Below are positions 17,218 to 26,667 of a DNA stretch of 64,000 nucleotides, piece after piece. Position 1 is the stretch's first letter. Each line of letters starts with the position of its first letter. The notes under the pieces are model-generated. The model was not told the origin of the DNA and did not search any database. It was given only the letters and a program-made list of their open reading frames with translations. The stretch lies in the NCBI GenBank assembly GCA_002238565.1, contig MPMP01000013.1, forward strand, positions 1 through 64,000, written 5' to 3'. The stretch is from Albidovulum sp. bin36. Lineage in GTDB: Bacteria > Pseudomonadota > Alphaproteobacteria > Rhodobacterales > Rhodobacteraceae. Both the position numbers and the translations under genes were made by a program.

Positions 17218-18382
17218 CGGAATTCCTCTCGCGGTTCTTGAAGGGCGAAATTGAAGAAAGGTAGGCGATTTCAGAATCGATTTCCCTGGATTCGACATCG
17301 ACGTATTCCGAAACGGCCCGTCGGAAATTCGGATCGGCTATCCAGTGCAGCGAATGAACGGCGGTCGGCATGTAGCCTCGAGCGAGCTTATGAGGACCCT
17401 GGGCGCCTGCTTCGACGCGCTTCAATCCCGATTCGATGGCGAATTCGATGGCGCGATAGTAGCATGCCTCGAAATGAAGGCACGGATGGTTTTCGAGGCA
17501 TCCCCAGTATCGACCGTACAGCGCCTGATCGCCGACAAAATTCAGCGCCCCTGCTATCGGGTCGCCATCCCGCTCGCATAAAACCAGCAGAATGTCATTT
17601 CGCATCTTCTCGTGGATTTCGTCGAAGAACCCTCTCGTAAGATACGGGATGCCCCATTTTCGCGATCCGGTATCTTGATAGAACCGCCAAAAATAATCCC
17701 AATGGCACGGCTTGATGTCCTGTCCCGTCAATGCCCGAATCGCGCCGCCAAACGCATTGGCCTTGCGTCTTTCCTTTCGAATGTTGTTGCGTTTTCGTGA
17801 TGAAAGCTGGCCAAGAAATTCTTCAAAGTTTTCATAGTCCTTGTTGAACCAATGGAACTGCTCGCCCGACCTCCGCAAAAATCCGAGCTTGGCGCCGGAT
17901 CCGGCTTCGTCTTCCGTGCAAAAGGTAATGTGCAAGGACGATATGCCGTTCGCCGACGCCAGTTTAACTGCCGCCGCCGCCAGCGCCGCCATTCCGTCCG
18001 ATTCTCGTCCCGGCAACGTTAGGAATCGTTTGCCGGTTGCGGGCGTGAACGGAACCGCCGATTGAAGTTTCGGGTAGTAGCTGCCGCCCGCCCGTTCGAA
18101 CGCATGCGCCCATCCGTGATCGAATATATACTCCCCCTGGCTGTGCAATTTCACGTATAGGGGCATTACTGCGAACGGCGCGCCTTTGTCCGTCGCCACC
18201 AGGTGCTTGGGAATCCAACCGGAATCGGGGCCGACGGAATTCGAAGCCTCCAGCGAATGAAGGAATCTATGCGTCGTGAACGGATCTCGCGGCCTGCCCG
18301 ATTCCCTTACGAAACCGGCGCATGAATCCCAATCGATCGGATCGATTCGGGCGATCTCGTCGAACACGGAAACTTGCAGCAT
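17210..18382 (-). CDS. GNAT-fold acyltransferase of the DUF482/FemAB-like family
   Basis: 390 residues. The family shows a double GNAT fold and is often labelled peptidoglycan biosynthesis/recognition protein; the substrate is unproven. Recognisable parts are DPFTTHRFLHSLEASNSVG near the start, YIFDHGWAHAFERAGGSYYP, and the basic stretch LSSRKRNNIRKERRKA in the middle. RYWGCLENHPCLHFEACYY and EAGAQGPHKLARGYMPT at the C-terminal side are the most conserved blocks. It is the middle gene of a minus-strand cluster ridA-acyltransferase-phhB with spacings of 36 and -8 bases. Confidence 0.85.
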   Translation of the reverse strand: MLQVSVFDEIARIDPIDWDSCAGFVRESGRPRDPFTTHRFLHSLEASNSVGPDSGWIPKHLVATDKGAPFAVMPLYVKLHSQGEYIFDHGWAHAFERAGGSYYPKLQSAVPFTPATGKRFLTLPGRESDGMAALAAAAVKLASANGISSLHITFCTEDEAGSGAKLGFLRRSGEQFHWFNKDYENFEEFLGQLSSRKRNNIRKERRKANAFGGAIRALTGQDIKPCHWDYFWRFYQDTGSRKWGIPYLTRGFFDEIHEKMRNDILLVLCERDGDPIAGALNFVGDQALYGRYWGCLENHPCLHFEACYYRAIEFAIESGLKRVEAGAQGPHKLARGYMPTAVHSLHWIADPNFRRAVSEYVDVESREIDSEIAYLSSISPFKNRERNSDD

Positions 18383-18418
18383 TCTCGCTAAATCTTATGC
18401 AGACCGAATCAGAGTTTT

Positions 18419-18883
18419 CTAGACGATTTGAAAAATCCCTTCGATTTCCACGGTCGCATTGAATGGCAGCGATGCTACGCCGACTGCGGACCTGCAATGC
18501 CGACCCGCGTCGCCGAGGATTTCAACGAGCAGGTCCGACGCTCCATTTATCACTTTCGGGTGATCCCGGAAATCCGCGGTCGCGTTGACGAATCCCGTCA
18601 ATTTGACAACTCTGGCAAGGTTTTCGATATCTCCGTCGCATGCCGCTTGCACTTGCGCCAGCAAATTAATCGCGCACGCGGCTGCCGCGCGCCGTCCTTG
18701 TTCCAAATCGGCATCGTCGCCTATTTTTCCTTCGATTAAACTTCCGGATTCTATAGGCAGTTGCCCGGAAACATAAACAATATCGCCAATGATGCAGTAC
18801 GGCGAGTAATTCGCCGCTGGCGGCGGCGCGCTCGGCAGCTCAAGTCCCAGGTCCGCGAGGCGCGCCAGGATTTTCCTCTTCAT
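18419..18883 (-). CDS. RidA family protein
   Basis: 154 residues from ATG 18883, with AAGGGG 6 bases upstream. RidA proteins hydrolyse reactive enamine/imine intermediates released by PLP enzymes. Features are [20 protein letters not shown] near the N-terminus, [14 protein letters not shown] and [18 protein letters not shown]. The end is [20 protein letters not shown], where the Arg that holds the substrate carboxylate is present. It belongs to the longer YjgH-like RidA branch rather than the 130-residue archetype. First gene of the cluster with the acyltransferase and phhB. Confidence 0.87.
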   Translation of the reverse strand: MKRKILARLADLGLELPSAPPPAANYSPYCIIGDIVYVSGQLPIESGSLIEGKIGDDADLEQGRRAAAACAINLLAQVQAACDGDIENLARVVKLTGFVNATADFRDHPKVINGASDLLVEILGDAGRHCRSAVGVASLPFNATVEIEGIFQIV

Positions 18884-19207
18884 CTTCAACCCCTTAGTTT
18901 GCAATGACTTCGTTCCGCGAATCTCTTAGCCGATTCATCTGAAAAATCGTATGGCGATTCCATTCGCCGGATAACGCTTTAAAGATTTCCCTTATCCGCA
19001 TTAGCGAGCGAATATACTAAATATGTTGTCTTTTCCGATTGATATGCATAGATGGAACATGCGGACGGCGACAACGAACGTTAGACACCATGTACGACAC
19101 GAGCGAAAATTCAGATTTCAAATTTCGATCCGGTGACGATTCAATAGTTGAACCGGAGTGGAATTTCCAGAAAAACTGAATTCTATGCGCGATTTACGAA
19201 ATAAGGA
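18884..19207. other. Divergent promoter region of ridA and mlaA
   Basis: 324 bases, AT-richer than the genes on both sides, as expected for a region with promoters in both directions. No palindrome or RNA gene stands out. A 7-codon frame (ATG 19184) ends at a TGA overlapping the TTG proposed for mlaA. Confidence 0.4.
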
Positions 19208-20038
19208 TTGAACGCAATAGATTACTTGCCAACAAGAAGTCGCGCGGCGCCCTCGGGGTCAATTGGAACCCGGCGGCGTAGAATGCTCGCTCTGGCGATT
19301 TCAACCGCCGCGATAATTAATTTTGCGCTTCCCGCAGCCGGGCGCATGGACGAGGATCCGTTCGAACCGATCAATCGAACTGCGCATGCCGGCAATCTTG
19401 TGCTTGACAGGTATATCGCCAAGCCGGCCTCCGAAATCTACGGTTCTGCGATGCCAGCCGAATTCGCGAACGCGGTCCAAAGAATAAGCTCCAATCTTTC
19501 GTTGCCATCTTCCGCCTTGAACCAATTTCTTCAGTTTCAGTTCGAACGGGGAATGCATAACTCGCTCCGCTTCATCATCAACTCCACGATTGGAATCGCC
19601 GGCACATTCGACGTTGCCACCTACATGGGAATTTATGAATACAAAACGGATTTTGGTACAACGCTTCACAATACGTTCGGCATGTCATCGGGGCCTTATG
19701 TCGTGCTTCCCATTTTTGGCCCAAGCAATGTACGGGATAGTCTCGGCTTTGCCGCCGATACTTTATTAAATCCGCTCTACTGGGTAGTGCCGTCGATGGA
19801 CGCCGCCCCCGTTGTTTCTTTCAATGCGTTAGCCGCAATAGGGAAACGACACGCCAACGCTACGATAATCGACCCGCTTTACTACGAAAGCGAAGATAGC
19901 TATGGGCAGACTAGGCTGTATTTCACTCAGAACAGGGACTTCGAGCTGCGCGGCGGCTTCCCAGGGGAAGACTACTTTGATCCTTACATAGGAACGGGAG
20001 AAATCTATGAGGAATTATTCGGCCCGTTTTCGGAATAA
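19208..20038 (+). CDS. mlaA: MlaA-family (VacJ) outer-membrane lipid-asymmetry protein
   Basis: 276 residues from TTG 19208; an ATG at 19283 would cut into the signal peptide. MlaA removes phospholipids from the outer leaflet of the outer membrane and passes them to MlaC. Family stretches are EDPFEPINRTAHAGNLVLDR, FQFERGMHNSLRFIINSTIG, TDFGTTLHNTFGMSSGPYVV and DSLGFAADTLLNPLYW. The signal region TRRRRMLALAIS resembles a Tat signal, and no cysteine is found near its end. The lipobox of the classical lipoprotein is therefore missing. It is followed directly by mlaC; the inner-membrane mlaFEDB genes are elsewhere. Confidence 0.88.
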   Translation: MNAIDYLPTRSRAAPSGSIGTRRRRMLALAISTAAIINFALPAAGRMDEDPFEPINRTAHAGNLVLDRYIAKPASEIYGSAMPAEFANAVQRISSNLSLPSSALNQFLQFQFERGMHNSLRFIINSTIGIAGTFDVATYMGIYEYKTDFGTTLHNTFGMSSGPYVVLPIFGPSNVRDSLGFAADTLLNPLYWVVPSMDAAPVVSFNALAAIGKRHANATIIDPLYYESEDSYGQTRLYFTQNRDFELRGGFPGEDYFDPYIGTGEIYEELFGPFSE

Positions 20039-20666
20039 TGCGGCTTCAAGACAATTTCTGACCGGAGCAATGCCAACGCGCCGAAGAATGCTTGCCATGG
20101 CAGCCTTGTCCGCGGCTGCGGCTTTCTGTCCCGCGGCTGGCTTTCCGCTAAACGCGGATGAAGCCAGAGAACACGTTCAAAAAATGCTCGCAGCGTTCAA
20201 AGACGTCGGGCTTTCGCAGATTTCCGATGATGAATTTATTGCCGAATTTGAAGAAGCGCTTGGCAAGTTCGGAGATGTTCAAATTATTGCCAGAGCCGCC
20301 CTCGGAAAATCATGGCGAATCGCTTCGAAAAGCCAGAGTCGGGAATTTACCGAGATTTTCCAGTCCTATTTGGCAAGAAAGTACGGCAGGATTCTGCGCA
20401 AGTATGCCAGCCGCGAAATAGCAATTAAGTCTTCGCGCAAGTTCAAACGCCTTTACGAAGTCAATTCCACGGCCCGAAGCGCCAGCAATCGGCCCATCAA
20501 CATCCGCTGGATGGTTTCGGATAGCAGCGGGGAAGCTAAATTGGTTGACATTATCCTGGAAGGCGTAAGCATGCTAGGAGCGGAACGATCGGAAATTCAA
20601 GCCATGCTAAGCAAAAGAAGCGGCGACATCGACACGCTTATCAATGATCTCAAAGCCCGCCTGTAA
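20007..20666 (+). CDS. mlaC: MlaC-family phospholipid-binding periplasmic protein
   Basis: 219 residues from ATG 20007, which has GGGAG 6 bases upstream and overlaps mlaA by 32 bases; an internal ATG at 20070 would give a compact signal peptide instead. MlaC ferries phospholipid between MlaA and the inner-membrane MlaFEDB complex. The signal TRRRMLAMAALSAAAA has a twin-arginine look. The Tol_Tol_Ttg2 fold is shown by ALGKSWRIASKSQSREFTEI, FQSYLARKYGRILRKYASRE and the C-terminal KLVDIILEGVSMLGAERSEI. Coupled translation with mlaA indicates joint function. Confidence 0.88.
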   Translation: MRNYSARFRNNAASRQFLTGAMPTRRRMLAMAALSAAAAFCPAAGFPLNADEAREHVQKMLAAFKDVGLSQISDDEFIAEFEEALGKFGDVQIIARAALGKSWRIASKSQSREFTEIFQSYLARKYGRILRKYASREIAIKSSRKFKRLYEVNSTARSASNRPINIRWMVSDSSGEAKLVDIILEGVSMLGAERSEIQAMLSKRSGDIDTLINDLKARL

Positions 20667-20671
20667 TCATT

Positions 20672-22834
20672 CTACCGGTTGTCTCCGCCTTCGCCTAGCA
20701 ATCTGCGAATAGCCCCGAGAAGACCGCCATCCTCCGGTGCCGTTTCAGGTCCCGCGGATTTCTCGGCAACGGCGCTGCTGCCGCTTCCTGGTCCCGGGCG
20801 AGCCATCGGCAAGGCCCTGGGCGGAATTCCTTCGTGGATTCGGGACATTGCTTCTCGCCAGATTTCCGCCGGCAGCCCGCCGCCCGTAACTCCGCGCAAC
20901 GGCGTGTTATCGTCGTATCCCATCCAAACGCCGGCTACGTAGTCCGCCGTAAATCCAATGAACCATGCGTCTTTTGCCGATTGGGTGGTTCCCGTTTTGC
21001 CGGCGCTAGGATGGATTTCAAGCCTAGACCTCGTCCCCGTACCGCGTTCGACAGTCTGATGCATCAAATAAACGAGCTGCTGGGCAGTTTTTTTCGAAAC
21101 GACCCTTGCCCGGTTTCCGATGACTTGTCCAATCAGCGGCTTCTCGTCGCCCTTAAGCCTTAGCTCAACTAATCCGTATGGCGATACGGAAATTCCCCCG
21201 TTCAATATTCCGGCATAAGATCCGGTTAGGCCTAGCAAAGTTGATTCGGATACGCCAAGAGCCAGCGCTGGCCCGGCGGGAAAGCTGCTTCCCGATCCAA
21301 ACCCACTTGCGATTTCCTTAACTCGGCCCCTGCCGACCCTTTCCGTAAGCTTGACGGCAACAGAATTAATCGACTGCGCAAATGCGTCGGCCAATGTGAT
21401 TTCGCCAAGGAATTTTCCAGTATAGTTCTTTGGAGACCAGAGTCCCGAACCGGGGACATTTATTGAAACCGGTTCGTCTACGACCCTGCTGAATGGACCG
21501 AATCCTGCTTCAAGCGCGGCGGCGTAAACGAATGGCTTGAATGCCGAGCCGGGCTGACGCAGCGCCTGCGTCGCTCGGTTGAACAGTCCGTCCGCTTGAG
21601 AATTTCGCCCCCCGACAATCGCCCTTACGGCGCCGTCCGGCGACAAGACGACTACTGCCACCTGAGCCCTGGAGCCTTCGCGAACTTTTGTCTCGAATAC
21701 GAGGTCAACGGCTTCCTCCGCCGCTTTTTGAATCCGACTATCGAATGTTGTACGAATAATCACGTCTTCGGTTGTCGACCGCGTCAGGAACGACGGCCCG
21801 GATTCCATAACCCAGTCGGCAAAGTATCCCCCGGCGCGATTGGCCGCGGCTTCGGAAAGCACCGCCGGGCGATTCCTTGCTTCCGCAGCATCGCTCGCCG
21901 AAAGGTACCCCTGGTCTTCCATTAGCGATACGATCACCGACGCCCGCCGCTGCGCTCGGGACAGATCCCGGGTCGGCGAGTAGTGCGACGGCGCCACGAG
22001 CAAGCCGGCAAGCATGGCCGCTTCGGCCGCGTTTACGGAAGCCGCCGACTTTCCGAAATATCTTTGGCTTGCAGCTTCGAATCCTTGCGCTCCGGCGCCA
22101 AGATAAACCCTGTTGAAATAAACGGTTAGGATTTCGTCCTTCGTGTATTTTATCTCCATCGCCACGGCGAACGGCACTTCCTTTATCTTTCGCCATAGCG
22201 TTGTTCTTCTGCAATCCTTTTCGAATTCGGTCTTGCTAATTTCTCCGTTCGGGTCGAATTTCACGCCTAGGCAAAGCAATTTGGCGACTTGCTGGGTTAT
22301 CGTCGACCCTCCGTGCCCTTGAAACGGTCCCCTCCCCTCTCGCAGGTTTATGAAAATTGCGCTGGCAATGCCCCTCGGGCTAATGCCGAAATGCCGATAA
22401 AACCGCTTATCCTCCGTCGCAATGACGGCGTTTCTCAAATGCTTGGCGACGTTGTTCGGCGTAACGGCGCCGCCGAACTGCTCGCCCCGCCAGGCGAAAA
22501 CCTCGCCGTTCCGGTCGAGAAGCGTCACTGAGCCGCGGATTCTTCCGTCGGTTAGATGAACTGGCTCCGGCAGCCCGCTGTGAAAATAAAATACAGCGCC
22601 GGCAGTAATCAGTGCGCACACTAAAACAATGCGCGAGATAAAAATGAAAGTCCAGCGAATTACCGCCTTTCCGGACGATGCCGCGGCCCGGCCCAGGCGC
22701 ATCCAGGGCTTCCTTAGCGCACGCCTAAACGCTGCCGACCTCGAAGGCCGAGAACTGTTATTGGGGCGAGTCGCCTTTCCGCGGGCGGGGATGACCTTCC
22801 GCGCTACGGGTGCCCGAATTGTTTTGCGGGCCAT
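20672..22834 (-). CDS. Class A penicillin-binding protein (PBP1A type)
   Basis: 720 residues. Bifunctional enzyme that polymerises glycan strands and cross-links peptides. The basic cytoplasmic N-terminus and the membrane helix near residue 70 (IVLVCALITAGAVFYF) are visible. The glycosyltransferase domain has its catalytic Glu in ATEDKRFYRHFGISP and GGSTITQQVAKLL. The transpeptidase domain has nucleophile Ser in RQPGSAFKPF and the KTG box in SAGKTGTTQSAKDAWF. The C-terminal tail is Gly/Pro-rich and short compared with E. coli PBP1a. Convergent with mlaC, the two stops being 5 bases apart. Confidence 0.93.
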   Translation of the reverse strand: MARKTIRAPVARKVIPARGKATRPNNSSRPSRSAAFRRALRKPWMRLGRAAASSGKAVIRWTFIFISRIVLVCALITAGAVFYFHSGLPEPVHLTDGRIRGSVTLLDRNGEVFAWRGEQFGGAVTPNNVAKHLRNAVIATEDKRFYRHFGISPRGIASAIFINLREGRGPFQGHGGSTITQQVAKLLCLGVKFDPNGEISKTEFEKDCRRTTLWRKIKEVPFAVAMEIKYTKDEILTVYFNRVYLGAGAQGFEAASQRYFGKSAASVNAAEAAMLAGLLVAPSHYSPTRDLSRAQRRASVIVSLMEDQGYLSASDAAEARNRPAVLSEAAANRAGGYFADWVMESGPSFLTRSTTEDVIIRTTFDSRIQKAAEEAVDLVFETKVREGSRAQVAVVVLSPDGAVRAIVGGRNSQADGLFNRATQALRQPGSAFKPFVYAAALEAGFGPFSRVVDEPVSINVPGSGLWSPKNYTGKFLGEITLADAFAQSINSVAVKLTERVGRGRVKEIASGFGSGSSFPAGPALALGVSESTLLGLTGSYAGILNGGISVSPYGLVELRLKGDEKPLIGQVIGNRARVVSKKTAQQLVYLMHQTVERGTGTRSRLEIHPSAGKTGTTQSAKDAWFIGFTADYVAGVWMGYDDNTPLRGVTGGGLPAEIWREAMSRIHEGIPPRALPMARPGPGSGSSAVAEKSAGPETAPEDGGLLGAIRRLLGEGGDNR

Positions 22835-22934
22835 TTTTCTTTCTTCTGCTCAAGCTGCCGACCATTATAAATTGAATCCGCCCGTTCGAACAAGCCAAGA
22901 ACGGCTGACTTGCCCGGACGGCCCCGCTTTGCCG

Positions 22935-23978
22935 CTATACCGCATCGAAATCCAGCATTAGGCTTTCGGATATCGGACGAGACTGGCAGGCCAGAATAAA
23001 TCCCGCTCTGATTTCCCAGTCTTCAAGCGAGTAATTCACCGCCATCTCCGCCTGCCCGGACAAAACCCGGCATCGGCAAGTGCAGCACATGCCTGCGCGG
23101 CAAGAAAACGGCAATTCGATTCCGTGCCGCAGGGCCGCGGCAATGACCGAATCGTCCTGGCTTTCGAGTGCGAATGAATACTTGGCTCCGTCGAAGCGCA
23201 CCTCGACGTTGGCCTTTTCTTTCGGCGGCAGGCTCGAGCGGCGAACCGGCGGAGATGCGCCGGGAAAAAGAAACCTTTCATGCCTAATAATTCTCGCGTC
23301 GACGCCTAGATTCCCGATCGCATTCGAGCATTCCGCAATCATCCCTCCCGGACCGCAAATAAACGCCCCGTCGATCGATTGCGGGTCGAACAGCCCCGCC
23401 GCCGCGAACCCGATTATCTTTTGCCCGTCGATTCTTCCCTGCAGCAGCGGGGTTCTGCCGATTTCACGGCTTAGCACATGAACTAGCGCGAAGTTCGACA
23501 GAAACTGGTCCTTGAGCGCATCCAGCTCCCGACGGAACATGATCGATTCCGCGGTGCAGTTTCCAAATGCCATCGCGACCCGGGAACCTGCGGCCAGAGC
23601 ATGCGCGGCGATTGAAATAACGGGCGTAATCCCCGACCCGGAAGCGACCAAAAGAATATTCCGCTCGCCGGAATAAACAAATCGGCCTTGCGGCCGCATA
23701 ACTTCCACGTATTCGCCGGCTTTTAAATCCTGCGCAAAATTCGAAAATGCGCCCCCATCTTGCCTCTTCACTCCGATTTTCAGTGATTCGCCCGGCCTCG
23801 AGGCAATCGAATAGGTTCGACGAATATCCTTGCCGTCGATGTTCGCTCTAAGGACAACGTGCTGACCGGGAGAGAAATTGTAACTCTCGGCCAGATGATT
23901 CGGCACGTCGAAAGAAAGGGCTGTCGCCTCCGGCGAAGCTCTTCGCGCCTCTCTTATTTTCAGTCGTTGAAACAGCAC
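22935..23978 (-). CDS. paaE: Phenylacetyl-CoA epoxidase reductase subunit PaaE
   Basis: 347 residues. PaaE passes electrons from NADPH through FAD and a [2Fe-2S] centre to the di-iron epoxidase PaaA. The FAD domain is marked by RRTYSIASRPGESLKIGVK and the NAD(P) domain by ILLVASGSGITPVISIAAHA and FICGPGGMI. A plant-type ferredoxin domain at the C-terminus has cysteines in CRAGMCCTCRCRV and a fourth in ILACQSRP. Last gene of paaABCDE, 19 bases after paaD. Confidence 0.9.
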   Translation of the reverse strand: MLFQRLKIREARRASPEATALSFDVPNHLAESYNFSPGQHVVLRANIDGKDIRRTYSIASRPGESLKIGVKRQDGGAFSNFAQDLKAGEYVEVMRPQGRFVYSGERNILLVASGSGITPVISIAAHALAAGSRVAMAFGNCTAESIMFRRELDALKDQFLSNFALVHVLSREIGRTPLLQGRIDGQKIIGFAAAGLFDPQSIDGAFICGPGGMIAECSNAIGNLGVDARIIRHERFLFPGASPPVRRSSLPPKEKANVEVRFDGAKYSFALESQDDSVIAAALRHGIELPFSCRAGMCCTCRCRVLSGQAEMAVNYSLEDWEIRAGFILACQSRPISESLMLDFDAV

Positions 23979-23997
23979 TGGCGAGGTTGCAATCGAT

Positions 23998-24498
23998 TCA
24001 GATGCACTTGAAGTATTCGAAAGGCTCGGCGCATGCCGGGCATCGGTACTGCGCCTTGCAGGCGGTCGAGCCGAATTCGCTTAGCCGCTCGGCGTCTTCG
24101 AAACCGCAGCGCGGGCAGGCGACGCGTCGAGGCTCGAATAGCGCCCGCGCATTTTCCGATTTGTCGCCGGGAGGCGCGATTCCTTCCAATCTGAGTTTCT
24201 CCCTGCCTTGGGGCGTAATCCAGTCGGTGGTCCATGGCGGATCAAGAACGCGCTCGATTTTCGCTTGGAATCCCTTCTTTCGAAGCGCTTCCGCCACATC
24301 TCGTTCGATCGCGAACTGCGCGGGGCAGCCGGAATAGGTTGGAGAGATGCTTGCAATCGCGGTGGAATTTTCAACTCGCACCTCTCTTAGCATCCCCAGG
24401 TCTGCAACGGTTAGGCACGGTATTTCCGGGTCCACGACCGCAGCGGCCGCATTCCAGGCGATTTTCGATTTTTCGCTAGGCGATTCAACCATTACCAT
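23998..24498 (-). CDS. paaD: 1,2-phenylacetyl-CoA epoxidase subunit PaaD
   Basis: 166 residues from ATG 24498 (GGGAG 4 bases upstream), overlapping the end of paaC by 7 bases. PaaD is needed for activity of the epoxidase, probably in metal-centre assembly. The DUF59/MIP18-like N-terminal part shows VVDPEIPCLTVADLGMLREV and SPTYSGCPA. The C-terminal zinc-ribbon has ACPRCGF and CPACAEPFEYFKC, as in PaaD of Escherichia and Pseudomonas. Confidence 0.92.
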   Translation of the reverse strand: MVMVESPSEKSKIAWNAAAAVVDPEIPCLTVADLGMLREVRVENSTAIASISPTYSGCPAQFAIERDVAEALRKKGFQAKIERVLDPPWTTDWITPQGREKLRLEGIAPPGDKSENARALFEPRRVACPRCGFEDAERLSEFGSTACKAQYRCPACAEPFEYFKCI

Positions 24499-25250
24499 TT
24501 CGCTCCCGGATGCGATCTTTGCAGATACTGCATTTCGGCGAGAAGGTGCCCTAGGCACTCGCTGTGCTTTCCTTGCCGGCCGCCTTCCAGAAAGAACTCT
24601 TCCTTCGGAAAATCAAGGCCGGCGGCCTCAATAATTCGGGACGAGGCTTCAAGCCACTCATTCCGAATCGCCGCCCTGTTCGGCAGCAAGTCGTCCCGTT
24701 CGCATGCGCTTGCCGCATCCGACGATAAGAAAAGTTCCCCCGTGAAGCGATAAAGCTCGCAAGCAGCCGCATCCATGCGAGATCGACTCTCCCTGGTCCC
24801 GTCGCCGAGCCTTATCGTCCATTCGCTTGCGTACCTTGCGTGGTAGGATGCTTCGTTGGCCGCTCGACCGGCAATGCCGCGAATCGTCTCGCTCGCCGAC
24901 ATTTTCGCCCGCCGCCAATACTCCTTCATGAACGTGCTGAAATAGAATTGCCTCAGCACCGTGCAGGCGAAATCTCCGTTCGGCCGCTCGACTAGCAGGC
25001 AGTTTCTGAATTCTCTTTCGTCTCTAAAGAATACGAGGCTGTCTTCGCACCTGCCCCGCCCCTCGATCGCGCCCGCGCTTGCGTAAAGCTCTCGCGCGGT
25101 TCCCAGCAAATCGAGCGCAAGATTGGGAAGCGCGAGGTCTTCCTCCAGCGACGGCGCATGGCCGCACCATTCCGACAATCGGTGCCCGAGGACGAGGTGG
25201 TCGTCAGCTAATTCCAGAAGCGCGGCGAATAGCTCATTCGCATTTTTCAA
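24492..25250 (-). CDS. paaC: 1,2-phenylacetyl-CoA epoxidase subunit PaaC
   Basis: 252 residues from TTG 25250, whose bases overlap the paaB stop (TTGA); the frame upstream runs through paaB and is not coding. PaaC is the structural partner of PaaA in the PaaAC core. Characteristic stretches are LADDHLVLGHRLSEWCGHAP, LALPNLALDLLGTARELY, QFYFSTFMKEYW and HSECLGHLLAEMQYLQRSHP at the C-terminus. Ferritin-like fold without a full di-iron ligand set, as known for PaaC. Confidence 0.92.
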   Translation of the reverse strand: MKNANELFAALLELADDHLVLGHRLSEWCGHAPSLEEDLALPNLALDLLGTARELYASAGAIEGRGRCEDSLVFFRDEREFRNCLLVERPNGDFACTVLRQFYFSTFMKEYWRRAKMSASETIRGIAGRAANEASYHARYASEWTIRLGDGTRESRSRMDAAACELYRFTGELFLSSDAASACERDDLLPNRAAIRNEWLEASSRIIEAAGLDFPKEEFFLEGGRQGKHSECLGHLLAEMQYLQRSHPGAKW

Positions 25251-25531
25251 AGGTTTTCGACTCCGTCGGGGATATTGTAAAAGGTCGGGTGCCGGTAGAC
25301 CTTGCTCAAGGCCGGTTCGAAGTCTTCGGCATTCCTGTCGGGGTCCGTGGACGCGATGTCGGCCGAAGCGACCACCCAGATCGAGTTCCCCTCTCCGCGC
25401 CGAGTATATGCATTGCGCGCGGCCTGAAGGGCCATTTCGGCGTCCGCGGCGTGGAGCGAGCCGACGTGCTTGTGGGCCAGCCCGTTTCGCGGACGAATGA
25501 AGACTTCCCAAAGCGGCGTGGATTCGGTCAT
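25247..25531 (-). CDS. paaB: 1,2-phenylacetyl-CoA epoxidase subunit PaaB
   Basis: 94 residues, normal length for PaaB, a small subunit that bridges PaaAC units. Signature stretches are TPLWEVFIRPRNGLAHKHVG, SLHAADAEMALQAARNAYTR and GNSIWVVASADI. It begins 4 bases after the paaA stop and its stop overlaps the paaC start, indicating tight translational coupling within the operon. Confidence 0.94.
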   Translation of the reverse strand: MTESTPLWEVFIRPRNGLAHKHVGSLHAADAEMALQAARNAYTRRGEGNSIWVVASADIASTDPDRNAEDFEPALSKVYRHPTFYNIPDGVENL

Positions 25532-25535
25532 TCAT

Positions 25536-26543
25536 TCAACTCGACACGGCGGAATCTCGACGATTCGCGCTTCGCGTTTTCGCCGCGTGCGCCCTAGCGG
25601 CCTCTCGTACCCATGCGCCGTCTTCCCAAGCCTTCCTGCGCGCCGCCAAGCGCTCTTTCGCCATAGGCCCGAATCCGGATATCACGCGGCGGAATTCCTC
25701 CCAGTCGATCGCGCCGTGCCGAAAGCCCCCTTCGCCTCCATTTAGATCAGGATCCCACTTCAAGTCCGGATCGGGCACGTCCAAGCCGAGGAATTCGGCT
25801 TGCTTAACCGTCGCATCTATAAATTTCCGGCGAAGACTGTCATTGGAAAATCGCTTTATCTTCCATGTCATCGATTGATCGGAGTGCCTCGATTCGGAAT
25901 CCGGCGGCCCGAACATCATCAGGCTCGGCCACCACCACCGATTCAACGCGTCTTGCGCCATTTCCCTTTGCCTGTCCGTTCCGCGGCAAAGCGCCAGCAT
26001 GATTTCAAATCCTTGCCGCTGATGAAAAGATTCCTCCTTGCAAATCCGGACCATGGCTCGGGCATACGGCCCGTAGGAGCATCTGCAGAGGGGGATCTGA
26101 TTCATGATCGCAGCCGAATCCACAAGCCATCCGATTGCGCCGATATCCGCCCAGCTCAGCGTCGGGTAATTGAAAATCGACGAATACTTTGCTCGCCCTT
26201 CGAGCAAATCCTCCGTCATCTCCTCCCGGGAGACGCCTAGCGTTTCCGCAGCCGCGTAAAGATACAATCCATGGCCGCATTCGTCCTGAACTTTGGCGAG
26301 CAGCGCGATCTTTCGACGCAGCGACGGAGCCCTGGTTATCCAATTGCCTTCCGGCAGCATGCCGACGATTTCAGAATGGGCATGCTGGCTGATTTGGCGG
26401 ACGAGAGTTTTCCGGTAGCCGGCGGGCATGGCGTCCATCGGTTCGATTTTTTCTTCGGCATCGATTCTTTTCTGGAATTCTTCAAGGAAATCCATCGATT
26501 CCGATTTGACGGCGACCTTGCCGTCGAGCGCTTGCGAATACAT
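25536..26543 (-). CDS. paaA: 1,2-phenylacetyl-CoA epoxidase catalytic subunit PaaA
   Basis: 335 residues. PaaA carries the di-iron centre that epoxidises the aromatic ring of phenylacetyl-CoA. Highly conserved stretches are [40 protein letters not shown], and [13 protein letters not shown]; the Glu and His of EIVG, DECGH and EESFH are the expected iron ligands. [17 protein letters not shown] follows. The start [10 protein letters not shown] matches the usual PaaA N-terminus. First gene of paaABCDE (26543 to 22935). paaK, paaG, paaZ and paaJ, and the regulator, are not present nearby; no PaaR/PaaX site was recognised upstream. Confidence 0.95.
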   Translation of the reverse strand: MYSQALDGKVAVKSESMDFLEEFQKRIDAEEKIEPMDAMPAGYRKTLVRQISQHAHSEIVGMLPEGNWITRAPSLRRKIALLAKVQDECGHGLYLYAAAETLGVSREEMTEDLLEGRAKYSSIFNYPTLSWADIGAIGWLVDSAAIMNQIPLCRCSYGPYARAMVRICKEESFHQRQGFEIMLALCRGTDRQREMAQDALNRWWWPSLMMFGPPDSESRHSDQSMTWKIKRFSNDSLRRKFIDATVKQAEFLGLDVPDPDLKWDPDLNGGEGGFRHGAIDWEEFRRVISGFGPMAKERLAARRKAWEDGAWVREAARAHAAKTRSANRRDSAVSS

Positions 26544-26667
26544 GCCGTGGTTCCGATTCGAAAATCTTCTGCAGTAAATGTAATTTGACCGGCGCGCGAA
26601 TGCAATTTCGCCGGGCTAACCGCAGATTTCGAGAATAGAATGCTCGTGGATTTGGGAAGAATACCGA

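Noticed and set aside
25250-25535. N-terminal extension of PaaC
   Set aside because: This stretch is the out-of-frame reading of paaB, whose own frame is fully conserved; PaaC starts at TTG 25250.
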